A stretch of DNA of 64,000 bases from Streptomyces maremycinicus (GCF_001184025.1 NZ_BBYG01000015.1:434001-498000); one strand, 5' to 3'. Shown: positions 48,702 through 57,695, counted from the stretch's first letter. The notes: generated by a model from the sequence alone, not told the origin. Made by a program: numbers and translations.

Positions 48702-50612
48702 TCAGCGACCGAGGGAGCCGGTCACGTCCGCGACGGCACTCCCCAGCACGTCGGAGACCTCGGCGGCCGCCGGGAGCACGTCGAGGACCGTCGCGGTGAC
48801 CGGGGGCTCGGCCGGACCGGCCGGCGGGTCGCAGCACTGCACCTGGGCGGCCTTCGTCTCGAACTCGGGCCCGGCGGGAGCGGTTCCGGCGGGCGCGGGC
48901 GCGGTGTCGGGGGCGAGCGGGCGGTCCTCACGCGGCGCCGGGAGGTCCGGGGAGCCCGGTCGGCCCGGACCGGGCTGTCCGGCCTCGCTCCGCGGTTGCG
49001 GACCGGGTGCTCCCGCCGGCGGCCCGGCCGGGTCGAACAGCCACCGCTGTCCGCCGGTTCCGTCCCGCTCGGTGACGACCGCGGCCGCTCCCGGCCGGCC
49101 GGCGGCGCGCGCGACGGCCAGGCCGTCGTCCCGCCGCAGCAGGAGTTCACCCCGGACCGTCAGGTCGAAGAACGTCTCGCCCGCGTGCACCAGACAGCTG
49201 ACCAGCGCGGTCGTGCGGCGACCGGGGTCCGCGACCAGGCAGCGCGTCGGGTCGGCCGCGCTGCGCAGCAGCCCGTCGTCGCGGTACGACCACCGCTGGG
49301 ACGCGGCCGGCGAGCAGTCCGCGAGGACGATCGCCGCGCCGGGCCGGGCCAGGGCGCGGTCGGCGTCGAGGCAGAGGTCCGTGTCCGGGCCGCGCAGCCT
49401 GCCGTGCGCGACCTCGCCGGACCGGGACGCGGAGGCGGCCGACGGGGATCCCGAGGGCGAGGTGCGGCCGGAGCCGCCGGGCAGCTCCTGTGCGCCGCCG
49501 GCCGGGGTGCCGGTGCGGCCGGCGGGCGCGCCCCAGGTGGCCCCGGGGGCGGGGACACCGTTGTCATCGGACCAGCCCTTGGCCACGAAGACGGTCGCCA
49601 GCAGCGCGAGCGAGGTCAGGCCCACACCCACGAGCACGGCCTTGGGCCGGCGGCCCGGCAGGTCGAGCAGTCCCGCCGAATCGGTGCGATGCCGGCCGCC
49701 TGCGGCGGGCGGGCGCCGGGCGGGGAGCCGGACGGGCGGCGCGGACCCGGCCTGCGCGTCGGCGCGGGTCGTGCGTCCGGGGCGCGAGTCGAGGTAGCGG
49801 CGGGCGCCCCAGCCCAGCACCGTCTCGGTGAGCAGCACGCCGAGGCCGTCGTCGAAATGGCTGAGTTGTTCGGCGGCGTGCCGGCAGAAGCGGCAGTGCG
49901 CGAGATGCTGCCGGACATCGGGCAGCAGGGTTCCGCCGCGGCGCAGCGGAATGTCGAGGAGGCGGTTGTAGAAGCGGCATTCGGCCGTCGGCGCGAGTTC
50001 CCGGTGGGCGCGTACACAGCCGGCCCGGAATTGTTCCCGGGCCTGTTCCAGGGCGGCCGCCGCGGAGAGGGTGTCCACGCCCGACAGACCGGCCGGTACG
50101 GATATGGGTTCCGCCTCCACCTCGGTGTGCCACAAGAGACATTGAGAGGCGGCCGGGAGCAACTGGAAAGAGCGCTCGGCGAGTTGGCGCCTTTCGGCGG
50201 TCACCGCCCGTGCGGCGCGCAGTCCGCGGCCGCCGACGGTTTTCCGCAGCTCCGGCAGAACGTCGGCCACTCCGTCGGCGCCGGCCCATTCCCGGACCGT
50301 CTCCCGTACGGCGACGAGGAGTTGGGGACGCAGGGCGCCGCCGGTGCGACCGTCCGCGAGCCGGCCCAGCACCTCGTGGAACGCGGCGGCGGCCACGAGC
50401 CGCGCCGTGTCCTCGGTGCCGGCCAGGCAGACGGTCGCGTAGTCGTGGGCGGCCCGCCAGTGACGGGCGAACAGCAGCGCGACCGCTCGGGCACGTCCGT
50501 CGTCGCCGGCGGGCCGGGCGGCCAGTCGGGCGGCGAGAACGGGATCGGAATCCCCGGGGATCCAGCCGGGGCGGGGCGGGTGGGGCGGGCGTGGGGGGTT
50601 GGGGGATTGCAC
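48702..50612 (-). CDS. membrane protein joining sigma-factor-like, zinc anti-sigma-like and ricin-lectin parts
   Basis: 636 residues. About 25-200 look like a sigma-70/ECF protein: ALLFARHWRAAHDYATVCLAGTEDTARLVAAAAF resembles region 2, and FQLLPAASQCLLWHTEVEAEPISVPAGLSGVDTLSAAAALEQAREQFR resembles region 4. About 235-250 carry HLAHCRFCRHAAEQL, the HxxxCxxC zinc motif of ZAS anti-sigma factors. One TM helix is at about 324-346 (LVGVGLTSLALLATVFVAKGW). An extracytoplasmic Thr/Ser/Pro linker follows, then a ricin-B lectin domain at about 404-520 (DLCLDADRALARPGAAIVLADC ... QRWLFDP). The sigma part is divergent. It may be a membrane-tied sigma-like signalling protein sensing a glycan. GTG 50612 has GGAAGG upstream. 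Confidence 0.7.
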   Translation of the reverse strand: MQSPNPPRPPHPPRPGWIPGDSDPVLAARLAARPAGDDGRARAVALLFARHWRAAHDYATVCLAGTEDTARLVAAAAFHEVLGRLADGRTGGALRPQLLVAVRETVREWAGADGVADVLPELRKTVGGRGLRAARAVTAERRQLAERSFQLLPAASQCLLWHTEVEAEPISVPAGLSGVDTLSAAAALEQAREQFRAGCVRAHRELAPTAECRFYNRLLDIPLRRGGTLLPDVRQHLAHCRFCRHAAEQLSHFDDGLGVLLTETVLGWGARRYLDSRPGRTTRADAQAGSAPPVRLPARRPPAAGGRHRTDSAGLLDLPGRRPKAVLVGVGLTSLALLATVFVAKGWSDDNGVPAPGATWGAPAGRTGTPAGGAQELPGGSGRTSPSGSPSAASASRSGEVAHGRLRGPDTDLCLDADRALARPGAAIVLADCSPAASQRWSYRDDGLLRSAADPTRCLVADPGRRTTALVSCLVHAGETFFDLTVRGELLLRRDDGLAVARAAGRPGAAAVVTERDGTGGQRWLFDPAGPPAGAPGPQPRSEAGQPGPGRPGSPDLPAPREDRPLAPDTAPAPAGTAPAGPEFETKAAQVQCCDPPAGPAEPPVTATVLDVLPAAAEVSDVLGSAVADVTGSLGR

Positions 50613-51018
50613 GGAACCATTTCCTTCCAAGCCGACGAACGGCACGGAAAAGCACGGTGTCGGAAAGCCGGTGCCTGATTGGTGCATACCTTTGGCCTGA
50701 CCAGGCACGTTGGTCTGATCCGACCCGTCCGTAAGGGGAGGCTCACCTTCGCACAAGTGCCTCACAGGAAACAAGGAGTTCGAGTGACGCACGTTCAAAG
50801 CGCGGAAATCTCAGATAAGTTACCGGCGGTATCCGTACCCTCATTCGAAATCCGCCCGGTGCGTGCGCTCACCTCGTGGACACCCAAAAGCGCGATGCCA
50901 CACCGGATCTCCCCTTCCGGACCCGGCGCGCCCGCCCGCCCCGACGCAGGGACGGTCCACAGGAATCTCAGATGTGACTCCCGGGGTACTCCCATCCCCG
51001 TGCGACAGCATGATCCGC
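50613..51018. other. divergent intergenic region before galU
   Basis: About 400 bp with AT-richer patches. A GTG at 50784 has AAGGAG 6-8 nt upstream and opens a frame VTHVQSAEISDKLPAVSVPS that contains a TTA leucine codon. That frame has no stop before it runs into galU, so I do not call it a gene. It may instead be a promoter and leader region. Confidence 0.5.
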
Positions 51019-51948
51019 ATGAGCGCCCCCCACTCCGCACCCCGCGTCCGCAAGGCGGTCGTCCCGGCCGCCGGCCTCGGTACCCGCTTCCTCCCCGCCA
51101 CCAAGGCGACGCCGAAGGAGATGCTGCCGGTGGTCGACAAGCCGGCCATCCAGTACGTCGTCGAGGAGGCGGCCGCCGCGGGACTGGACGACGTCCTGAT
51201 GGTCACGGGCAGGCACAAGCGGGCCATCGAGGACCACTTCGACCACGCCTTCGAACTGGAGCAGGCGCTCGCCGCCAAGGGGGACACCGTCCGGCTGGAC
51301 GCGGTACGCGATCCGGCCCGGCTCGCCGACATCCACCACATCCGGCAGGGCGACCCGCTCGGGCTGGGTCACGCGGTGCTCTGCGCCCGCAACCACGTAG
51401 GCGACCAGCCGTTCGCGGTACTGCTCGGCGACGACCTCATCGACCCGCGGGAAACCCTGCTCAGGCGGATGCTCGAGGTCCGCGAACGGTACGCCGGCAG
51501 CGTGGTCGCCCTGATGGAGGTGCCACCGGAGCAGGTCCACCTCTACGGCTGCGCGGCCGTGGAGCCGTCCGGCGAGGACGGGGTGGTGCGCGTCCCCGGT
51601 CTGGTGGAGAAGCCGGCGCGCGAGGACGCGCCCAGCCGGTACGCGGTCATCGGACGGTACGTCCTCGATCCGGCCGTCTTCGACGTCCTGGAGAGCACCG
51701 CGCCCGGCCGCGGCGGTGAGATCCAGCTCACCGACGCCCTCCAGGACCTCGCGGCGGGCGGCACGGTGCACGGCGTGATCTTCTCGGGCCGCCGCTATGA
51801 CACCGGCGACAAGGCGGAGTACCTGCGCACGGTCGTCCGCCTGGCCTGCGACCGGGCCGACCTGGGACCGGAGTTCGTCGCCTGGCTGAAGGAGTTCGTG
51901 GCGGACCTGGAGAACGGCGACGCGGACCGGGAACGGCTGGCGGCCTGA
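51019..51948 (+). CDS. galU: UTP-glucose-1-phosphate uridylyltransferase
   Basis: About 309 residues. The nucleotidyltransferase signature KAVVPAAGLGTRFLPATKATPKEMLPVVDKPAIQYVVEEA is near the N terminus, and LLGDDLIDPRETLLRRMLEV and VPGLVEKP follow. It makes UDP-glucose for trehalose, glycan and cell-wall sugars. ATG 51019 or the ATG at 51010; neither has a good ribosome site. Followed by a hairpin. Confidence 0.93.
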   Translation: MSAPHSAPRVRKAVVPAAGLGTRFLPATKATPKEMLPVVDKPAIQYVVEEAAAAGLDDVLMVTGRHKRAIEDHFDHAFELEQALAAKGDTVRLDAVRDPARLADIHHIRQGDPLGLGHAVLCARNHVGDQPFAVLLGDDLIDPRETLLRRMLEVRERYAGSVVALMEVPPEQVHLYGCAAVEPSGEDGVVRVPGLVEKPAREDAPSRYAVIGRYVLDPAVFDVLESTAPGRGGEIQLTDALQDLAAGGTVHGVIFSGRRYDTGDKAEYLRTVVRLACDRADLGPEFVAWLKEFVADLENGDADRERLAA

Positions 51949-51964
51949 GCGGCCCGTGGCGGGT

Positions 51965-52003
51965 GGCCCCTACCCGGGCACCGGCGGCACCCGGCAGGGG
52001 GCC
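51965..52003 (+). terminator. hairpin after galU
   Basis: GGCCCCT (51965-51971) pairs with AGGGGGCC (51996-52003, one bulge), enclosing an inner CCGGG/CCCGG stem (51974-51978 with 51990-51994). It lies 17 nt after the galU stop. After it come degenerate CCGGTCAG units (about 52060-52105). Confidence 0.6.
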
Positions 52004-52124
52004 GACGCCCTCACCGGGCACCGCCCACCCGCCCGGTTGCTCAGCCGCTCGGCCACGCAGCCGGTCAGCCGGTCACGCAGCCGGTGAGCCGGTCAGCCGG
52101 TCACCAACTCGGCGTCTACGCCGG

Positions 52125-52577
52125 TCAGTTGTTGGGACGCAGGGTCCAGGTCACCGTCATCTCGCCGGTGACCGCCCCGTCGGCGCGCCGGATCTCGATC
52201 GCGACCGGGAACTCGGGCCGCTCCCCCGCGTCGAGCTGCGCGACGACCTCGGCGGCCGGGCGGCCCAGCGTCGCGGTGGCGGTGACCGCGCCCATGGCCA
52301 GCTTGCGGTAGGCGATCTCGGCGCCGACGGCGAGCGGCACGGCCCGGGAGAGCTGGTCGCCGAACGCGGCGAGGACGATCGCGCCACTGGCGGACTCGCC
52401 GAGCGTGAACATCGCCCCGGCGTGCGGACCGCCCACGTGGTTGTGGAACTCGCCCTGGTCGGGCAGGGCGACCACGGCCTTCTCCGGGCCGGCCTCGAGG
52501 AACTCGAGGTTGAGGGTCCGGGCCATGGGCACGGTGGCGGCGAGCATCTCGCCGATGGACATCTGGTCTGCACTCAT
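52125..52577 (-). CDS. hotdog-fold thioesterase-like protein (DUF4442 type)
   Basis: 150 residues: MSIGEMLAATVPMARTLNLEFLEAGPEKAVVALPDQGEFHNHVGGPHAGAMFTLGESASGAIVLAAFGDQLSRAVPLAVGAEIAYRKLAMGAVTATATL. The HNHVGGPHAGAMFTLGE segment is the hotdog active-site helix with a candidate catalytic Asn/His/Glu. Acyl-CoA thioesterase activity is likely. Adjacent to the divergent membrane protein gene at 52811. Confidence 0.85.
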   Translation of the reverse strand: MSADQMSIGEMLAATVPMARTLNLEFLEAGPEKAVVALPDQGEFHNHVGGPHAGAMFTLGESASGAIVLAAFGDQLSRAVPLAVGAEIAYRKLAMGAVTATATLGRPAAEVVAQLDAGERPEFPVAIEIRRADGAVTGEMTVTWTLRPNN

Positions 52578-52810
52578 GAACAAGATGTTACCTACGAGTA
52601 GCTTCCGCTGACCAGACCGGCGTGACGTTCGCCCCACCTCCTCGCACTCCCCCGCCGTCGGGAAGGGGCGCCGAGGAGGTCCCGGACGCCGCAATCCGGG
52701 AAGTACGGGGGCACACTGCGCACACTTCGGCCCCGCGCGCCGGATTCGGTACGTCCCTGACAAGGGGCGGTGACCGAATCGTGTCCCGGACAGCACTAGG
52801 GTTTCTGGCC

Positions 52811-53860
52811 ATGTGGCCAGGACAGCAGCCGCCCGGGGGAGAGCAGAACCCGCAGGCGCAGAACAATCCGTATCAGCAGCCGGGATACCAGCAGCCGAAT
52901 CCGTATCAGCAGCCCGGCTACCAGCAACAGCCCGGGCAGCAGCCCAATCCCTACCCGCAGCAGCCGCAGTGGGGCGCCCCCACGCCCGCGGGCGCGCCCA
53001 CGCCCCCGCCCGGCGGAGGCGGTGCGGGCGGCGGCAACCGGACGAAGCTGGTCGCGATCATCGCGGCCTCGGCCGTCGTCGTGGCCGCCGGTGTCACCGG
53101 CTTCCTGGTGCTGGGCGGTGACGACGACGATCCGGTCGACACGAGCAAGGGCGGCGCGACCCCCACGGTCTCCACGTCCGGGTCCGCCGCGGCTTCCGAC
53201 TCCCCGTCGGCCGGCACGGACGACAACCCGCGCGGCGGCGAGACCGCCAAGGCGACCGTCGCCGGCTGGAAGGTCGTGGTGAACCCCAAGTGGGGCATCG
53301 CCTTCGACGTGCCGGCGGACTGGGAGGTCCAGTCCCCGACGCTCAGTCAGGGCTTCGAGTGGGAGGACAAGGAGCAGCCCGACGGCTACGACCAGATCCT
53401 CCAGGGGGGCACGGCCGAGTTCAAGTCGAAGTGGTGCTCCACGGACTCCGACAAGGACGGCAAGACCGAGGACACCGCGCTGGCCGTGGTCGGCAGCAAG
53501 GGCGCCGAAGGGGCCAAGAGCACCGACGAGATCGCCATCAACACGCCCGCCTGGTGGGTCTTCGGCGGTTACACCGAGCCGGACAAGAAGAGCCTGACCT
53601 TCGAGAAGAAGGCCACCCCCTTCACCACCGCCTCCGGCATCGTGGGCAGTTACGCCTGGGCCCAGTCGACCAACACGCCCCAGAAGGGCAAGTGCGACAG
53701 CGACGGCAAGGCGATCACGTTCGGCTTCAAGAACTCCAACGGCGACTACGTGTCGTGGAACCTGTACGGGGCCAAGGGCGTGAAGGACGAACTGCCCAAG
53801 GCCACGATCATGCAGATCCTCAGCACCGTCCGCCTGAACGGGACACCGACGCAGAACTAG
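52811..53860 (+). CDS. Pro/Gln-rich single-pass membrane protein with extracytoplasmic domain
   Basis: 349 residues. The first 75 residues are NPYQQPGY-type repeats rich in Pro, Gln, Gly and Tyr, probably an unfolded cytoplasmic tail. One TM segment follows (LVAIIAASAVVVAAGVTGFLVLGG, about 79-102). A Thr/Ser/Asp linker leads to a globular domain from about 140 (KVVVNPKWGIAFDVPADWEVQSP ...) with three cysteines. Common in Streptomyces; function unknown. TAGGGT (52797-52802) lies 8 nt before the ATG, so the message is probably leaderless. Confidence 0.85.
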   Translation: MWPGQQPPGGEQNPQAQNNPYQQPGYQQPNPYQQPGYQQQPGQQPNPYPQQPQWGAPTPAGAPTPPPGGGGAGGGNRTKLVAIIAASAVVVAAGVTGFLVLGGDDDDPVDTSKGGATPTVSTSGSAAASDSPSAGTDDNPRGGETAKATVAGWKVVVNPKWGIAFDVPADWEVQSPTLSQGFEWEDKEQPDGYDQILQGGTAEFKSKWCSTDSDKDGKTEDTALAVVGSKGAEGAKSTDEIAINTPAWWVFGGYTEPDKKSLTFEKKATPFTTASGIVGSYAWAQSTNTPQKGKCDSDGKAITFGFKNSNGDYVSWNLYGAKGVKDELPKATIMQILSTVRLNGTPTQN

Positions 53861-53973
53861 CGGCGCCCCGGCCGCCGGCCGCGCGCGGCGGCACCCCGCG
53901 CGACGGCCGGCCGGTGACCGGTGGGCGGTCCACGGCGGCGCGCTCGCGGCGCGTCGGCGCGGACGGCCACCGC

Positions 53974-54822
53974 TCAGCCGATGCCGAACGCGCCCTCGGG
54001 CGGTTCGGGGGACGGTACGGCGTCCTCGTCCCGCACCGGCCGGGCGTCGCCGATGAACCGGCGCAGACCGGGGCCGTGCTCCACCCGGGCCGGGAACGCG
54101 TCGGCGGCCGTGCGGCGGGACAGCGCCATCACGTCCAGCGGATGGTGCGAGGCGACGAGCACCGCGTTGCCGAACCGTCGGCCGCGCAGCACGGCGGGTT
54201 CGGCGATGAGCAGGAGCTCCTCGAACACCGCTGCGAAGTTGGCGAGTTGGGACCGCAGGAAGCCGAACGGCGCCCCGTCGGCGAGGTTCGCCAGATAGAC
54301 GCCGTCGCCGCGCAGGACCCGGTCGGCCTGCCGGGCGTAGGTCAGGGACGTCAGCCGGGCGGGGACCCGGGAGCCGCCGAAGACATCGGCGACGAGCGCG
54401 TCGACGGAGTCGTCCGGCGCCGCTTCCAGCCAGTCCCGCGCGTCGGCGGCGTGCGGCGCGATACCGGCTCCGGCCGGGACCGGCAGGTGTTCGGCGATCA
54501 GCTCCAGCAGACCGCGGTCGAACTCGACGACGTCCTGCCGGGAACCCGGCCGGGTCGCGGCCAGGTACCGGGGCAGGGTGAGCGCGCCGCCGCCGAGATG
54601 CAGGACGTCCAGGGGCCGCGCCGGCTCGGCGACGGTGTCCAGGACGTGCCCGAGGCGCCGCGCGTACTCGAACTCCAGATACGTCGGCTCGTCCAGGTCG
54701 ACGTACGACTGCGGCGCCCCGTCGACGGTCAGCAGCCAGGCCCGCTCGCGGTCGACGTCGGGCATCAGCTTGGCGGTGCCGTGGTCGACGGCGCGGGAGA
54801 CGGGTATGGGCTCGTCGTTCAC
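53974..54822 (-). CDS. spermidine-synthase-like methyltransferase-fold protein
   Basis: 282 residues. Spermine/spermidine synthase fold: LEFEYARRLGHVLDTVAEPARPLDVLHLGGGALTLPRYLAATRPGSRQDVVEFDRGLLELIAEHLP, DARDWLEAAPDDSVDALVADVFGG, and RGDGVYLANLADGAPF. The usual GGGDG is LGGGALT here, and the DAFDS-type aminopropyl-acceptor residues are changed. True spermidine synthesis is uncertain; many actinobacterial homologues are of unknown role. GTG start 54822. Confidence 0.8.
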   Translation of the reverse strand: MNDEPIPVSRAVDHGTAKLMPDVDRERAWLLTVDGAPQSYVDLDEPTYLEFEYARRLGHVLDTVAEPARPLDVLHLGGGALTLPRYLAATRPGSRQDVVEFDRGLLELIAEHLPVPAGAGIAPHAADARDWLEAAPDDSVDALVADVFGGSRVPARLTSLTYARQADRVLRGDGVYLANLADGAPFGFLRSQLANFAAVFEELLLIAEPAVLRGRRFGNAVLVASHHPLDVMALSRRTAADAFPARVEHGPGLRRFIGDARPVRDEDAVPSPEPPEGAFGIG

Positions 54823-54906
54823 CGTCCCATTGTGCCCGCGGGCCACGCCCCCGGAGAGGCGCGGCCCGCGGGCCCCGCGCACGTCGGCCGCGGACACCGG
54901 CCGCCC

Positions 54907-56088
54907 TCACAGCACGGCGGTCACGGTCCCCGCCCCCACGGTCCGTCCACCCTCCCGGATGGCGAAGCCGAGTCCGGGCTCCAGCGGAACCTCACGTCCC
55001 AGCTCGACGGTCATGCCGACCGTGTCGCCGGGACGCGCGACCGTGATCGTGCCCAGGTCCACATCCCCGACGACGTCCGCCGTACGGATGTAGAACTGCG
55101 GCCGGTAGCCGGTCGAGACGGGCGTGGTGCGACCGCCCTCCCGCCCCGACAGGACGTACACCCGCGCCGTGAACCGCCGGCTGGGCACCACGCTCCCCGG
55201 CGCCACCACCACATGGCCCCGCCGGACGGCGTCCCGCGGCACCCCGCGCAACAGCAGCGCCACGTTGTCCCCGGCCTGCGCCTCCGTCATCGGCTTCCCG
55301 AAGGTCTCGATGCCCGTCACCACCGTCTCGGTAGCGGCGCCGAGCACCTGCACCGGGTCCCCCAGCCGAAGGGTCCCGCGCTCCACGGCGCCGGTGACGA
55401 CCGTCCCCCGGCCGGTGATGGTGAGCACGTTCTCCACGGGCAGCAGGAACGGCGCGTCCAGATACCGCTCGGGCATCGGCACATAGGTGTCCACCGCGTC
55501 GAGCAGCGCGTCGATCGACGCCGTCCAGCGGGGGTCGCCGGCCAGCGCCCGCAGCCCCGACACCCTGACGACGGGCGCGCAGTCGCCCCCGTAACCGTGC
55601 TCGGTGAGTAGGTCACGGACCTCCAGTTCGACGAGGTCGATGAGCTCGCTGTCCTCGCCGTCCACGAGTGCGTCCGCCTTGTTGAGCGCGACCACGATGT
55701 GGTCGACGCCCACCTGACGGGCGAGCAGGACGTGTTCGGCGGTCTGCGGCATGATCCCGTCGAGCGCGGAGACGACGAGGATCGCCCCGTCGAGCTGCGC
55801 GGCGCCGGTGACCATGTTCTTGACGTAGTCGGCGTGGCCCGGCATGTCCACGTGCGCGTAGTGCCGGGTGTCGGTCTCGTACTCGACGTGCGCGATGTTG
55901 ATGGTGATCCCGCGCGCGGCCTCCTCCGGTGCCCGGTCGATACGGCCGAACGGTACGAAGGTGCCGGTGCCCCGGTCGGCGAGGACCTTGGTGATGGCGG
56001 CGGTCAGGGTGGTCTTGCCGTGGTCCACGTGCCCCATGGTGCCGATGTTGAGGTGTGGTTTGGTCCGCGCGTAAGCGGTCTTGGGCAT
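54907..56088 (-). CDS. tuf3: divergent elongation factor Tu (EF-Tu3)
   Basis: 393 residues, full-length EF-Tu. G1 is GHVDHGKT (19-26) and G2 GITINIAHVEYET. G3 is DMPGHADY, where typical EF-Tu has DCPGH. G4 is NKAD (typical NKCD). Domain 2/3 segments are FLLPVENVLTITGRGTVVTGAVERGTL and ... GRTVGAGTV. The Cys replacements are shared with the third EF-Tu of Streptomyces, which is distinct from the housekeeping tuf1 and linked in S. coelicolor to the stringent response. Stands alone with a structured leader. GAGG precedes the ATG. Confidence 0.92.
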   Translation of the reverse strand: MPKTAYARTKPHLNIGTMGHVDHGKTTLTAAITKVLADRGTGTFVPFGRIDRAPEEAARGITINIAHVEYETDTRHYAHVDMPGHADYVKNMVTGAAQLDGAILVVSALDGIMPQTAEHVLLARQVGVDHIVVALNKADALVDGEDSELIDLVELEVRDLLTEHGYGGDCAPVVRVSGLRALAGDPRWTASIDALLDAVDTYVPMPERYLDAPFLLPVENVLTITGRGTVVTGAVERGTLRLGDPVQVLGAATETVVTGIETFGKPMTEAQAGDNVALLLRGVPRDAVRRGHVVVAPGSVVPSRRFTARVYVLSGREGGRTTPVSTGYRPQFYIRTADVVGDVDLGTITVARPGDTVGMTVELGREVPLEPGLGFAIREGGRTVGAGTVTAVL

Positions 56089-56120
56089 GGCTGTACCTCG
56101 AAGCGTGTCCGTAGGAAGGG

Positions 56121-56160
56121 GGACCCCGGCGAAGTGGCCGACCCTCCCCCTTCGGGGTCC
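56121..56160 (-). promoter_or_regulatory. inverted repeat in the tuf3 leader region
   Basis: GGACCCCG (56121-56128) and CGGGGTCC (56153-56160), about 35-75 nt upstream of the ATG. On the transcript strand a smaller CCCC-GAA-GGGG hairpin uses part of the same bases, so two structures compete. Leader control of tuf3 is possible. Confidence 0.45.
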
Positions 56161-56353
56161 GCCGGACGATCCGGAGAGGGTCAGCTTCGGGCGCCGTCGA
56201 CAGCGGCCACGAGGAGCGGGACGGCAGCCTTCGGCGTATCCGCGACGGCGGATGCTGCGAGGAGGAAGGCGTACCGGAACATGGTGCCGATCATGGCCGA
56301 CGGTTCGGTCGGCGTCGAATGGTTTTCGCCGGATGGGGAGGGGTTGGGTCCAG

Positions 56354-56914
56354 ATGACCGACATCGGTACGACGGAGTCGTGGGAGCGGTGGTGGGAGCT
56401 GCTGCCGCAGGGAGTCCGCGAGCAGGTCGACGGGTACGTCCTCCAGGACGCCCTGATGCCGGCGATCCGCGCCGCCTGGGTGGCCGGACGGGCTCACGGC
56501 GTCGGCCTGCGCGAGGCGCAACTCGTCGTCCACGAGCGGTATCTGCACCACGGTGACAGGATCGCCCGCACTCCCGACGATCCACTGGACCCGGATTCGC
56601 TCGACGCCCGCGCGGCAGGTGCGCCGGGGCGGGTCGTGGCGATCGAGGTCGTCTGGGACGGTGACACGGTCCACGACTGGTTCGTGATCCTCTACGCCGT
56701 CACCGCCGACCCCGAGGGCGAGCAGGCGCTGGCCACCGTCTACCGGCGCACGGCGGAACGGCACCTCGACGGTACGGATCCCGCGCTGCACCATCCCTGC
56801 GCGGCCGTCGCCGACAAGGTGGGCAGGGCCCTGGCCGCGCGCCTGTCGGTGCCCTTCCTCTTCGCGAGCCCGCACATCCCGGACGACAGGGCACCCCGCC
56901 TGCGGCCCTCGTAG
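56354..56914 (+). CDS. hypothetical protein, 186 residues
   Basis: No recognised domain. The N-terminal half is helical (WERWWELLPQGVREQVDGYVLQDALMPAIRAAWVAGRAHGVGLREAQLVVHERYLHHGDRI). A central strand-rich part follows (VVAIEVVWDGDTVHDWFVILYAVTADPEG) and the end is helical. No signal peptide or TM. The ATG at 56354 is divergent from tuf3 and 4 nt before the convergent AlkD-like gene. Function unknown. Confidence 0.75.
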   Translation: MTDIGTTESWERWWELLPQGVREQVDGYVLQDALMPAIRAAWVAGRAHGVGLREAQLVVHERYLHHGDRIARTPDDPLDPDSLDARAAGAPGRVVAIEVVWDGDTVHDWFVILYAVTADPEGEQALATVYRRTAERHLDGTDPALHHPCAAVADKVGRALAARLSVPFLFASPHIPDDRAPRLRPS

Positions 56915-56917
56915 CCG

Positions 56918-57646
56918 CTAGGACGCGTCCCCGATGTTCTTCAGCGCCTCACGTACCGTCAGCGGCGCGAACCGCCCGCGCTCGCGGGCGACGAAGAGGC
57001 GGACGGCGGCGGGGTCCGTCCTGGCGTACTCGCGCAGGGCCCAGCCGATCGCCTTGCGGAGGAAGAAGTCCGGGTGGCCGGACTGCCGCAGGCAGTAGCC
57101 GAAGAGACGGTCGGCGTCGGTGCGTTCCTTGTAGCGGAGCTGGTGGAGCAGTGCGGTACGGGCGACCCACAGGTCCTCGTCCTCGATCCAGACGTCCATG
57201 TCGGCGGCGAGCCGGGGATCGGCCGCGACGAGCGCGCCGACCACGTGCGCGGCGAGCAGGTCCACCGTGTCCCACCAGGACTTCGTGGTCACCAGCCGGC
57301 GCGCCACCGGCAGGAACGCCGAGGACAGCCGTGGCGCGTACCGGCGCAGGTAGTCGACGGCGAAGTAGTGGTACTCGCGCTGCGGCAGCGCCCAGCAGCG
57401 CAGCGCGATCGCCGTGCAGTCGGCCTCGTCCGGGCGGGGCGTGTCCGCAAGGACGGTGCGGGACAGGGCCCGGCGGGCCGGGGTGGGGAGGCCGAGGAAG
57501 GGCGCCACGTCCTTCATGTAGGCACGCATGGCGGCCGCCCGGCCGGGATCGGCCGCCGCTCCGTACGCGGCCGTCAGCCGCCCCAGCACAAGGTCGGCGA
57601 GATCGCTGTCCGGCACGCCGATCGCGTCCGCACCTGTGACCGTCAT
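56918..57646 (-). CDS. DNA alkylation repair protein, AlkD-like
   Basis: 242 residues of helical HEAT-type repeats: YGAAADPGRAAAMRAYMKDVAPFLGLPTPARRALSRTVL, YHYFAVDYLRRYAPRL, TKSWWDTVDLLAAHVVGALV, IEDEDLWVARTALLHQLRYKERTD. The WWDTVD segment and the downstream DLWVARTALL carry Trp, Asp and Arg like the AlkD catalytic pocket, which excises 3-methyl- and 7-methylpurines. Start ATG 57646. An upstream in-frame start at 57673 exists. Confidence 0.85.
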   Translation of the reverse strand: MTVTGADAIGVPDSDLADLVLGRLTAAYGAAADPGRAAAMRAYMKDVAPFLGLPTPARRALSRTVLADTPRPDEADCTAIALRCWALPQREYHYFAVDYLRRYAPRLSSAFLPVARRLVTTKSWWDTVDLLAAHVVGALVAADPRLAADMDVWIEDEDLWVARTALLHQLRYKERTDADRLFGYCLRQSGHPDFFLRKAIGWALREYARTDPAAVRLFVARERGRFAPLTVREALKNIGDAS

Positions 57647-57695
57647 GAGACGAACCATACGGCGATCACACACATCCGTCGGTTAGTGTCGCGGG

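Noticed and set aside
48478..49797. 439-codon plus-strand frame through the 39-bp repeats
   Set aside because: It reads GAWGGPPHRGSG repeats, then Ser/Arg-rich sequence opposite the sigma-like/ricin gene. No ribosome site.
53974..54822. True spermidine synthase with a pathway role
   Set aside because: Key acceptor-site residues are altered and no SAM decarboxylase is nearby, so I kept a cautious name.
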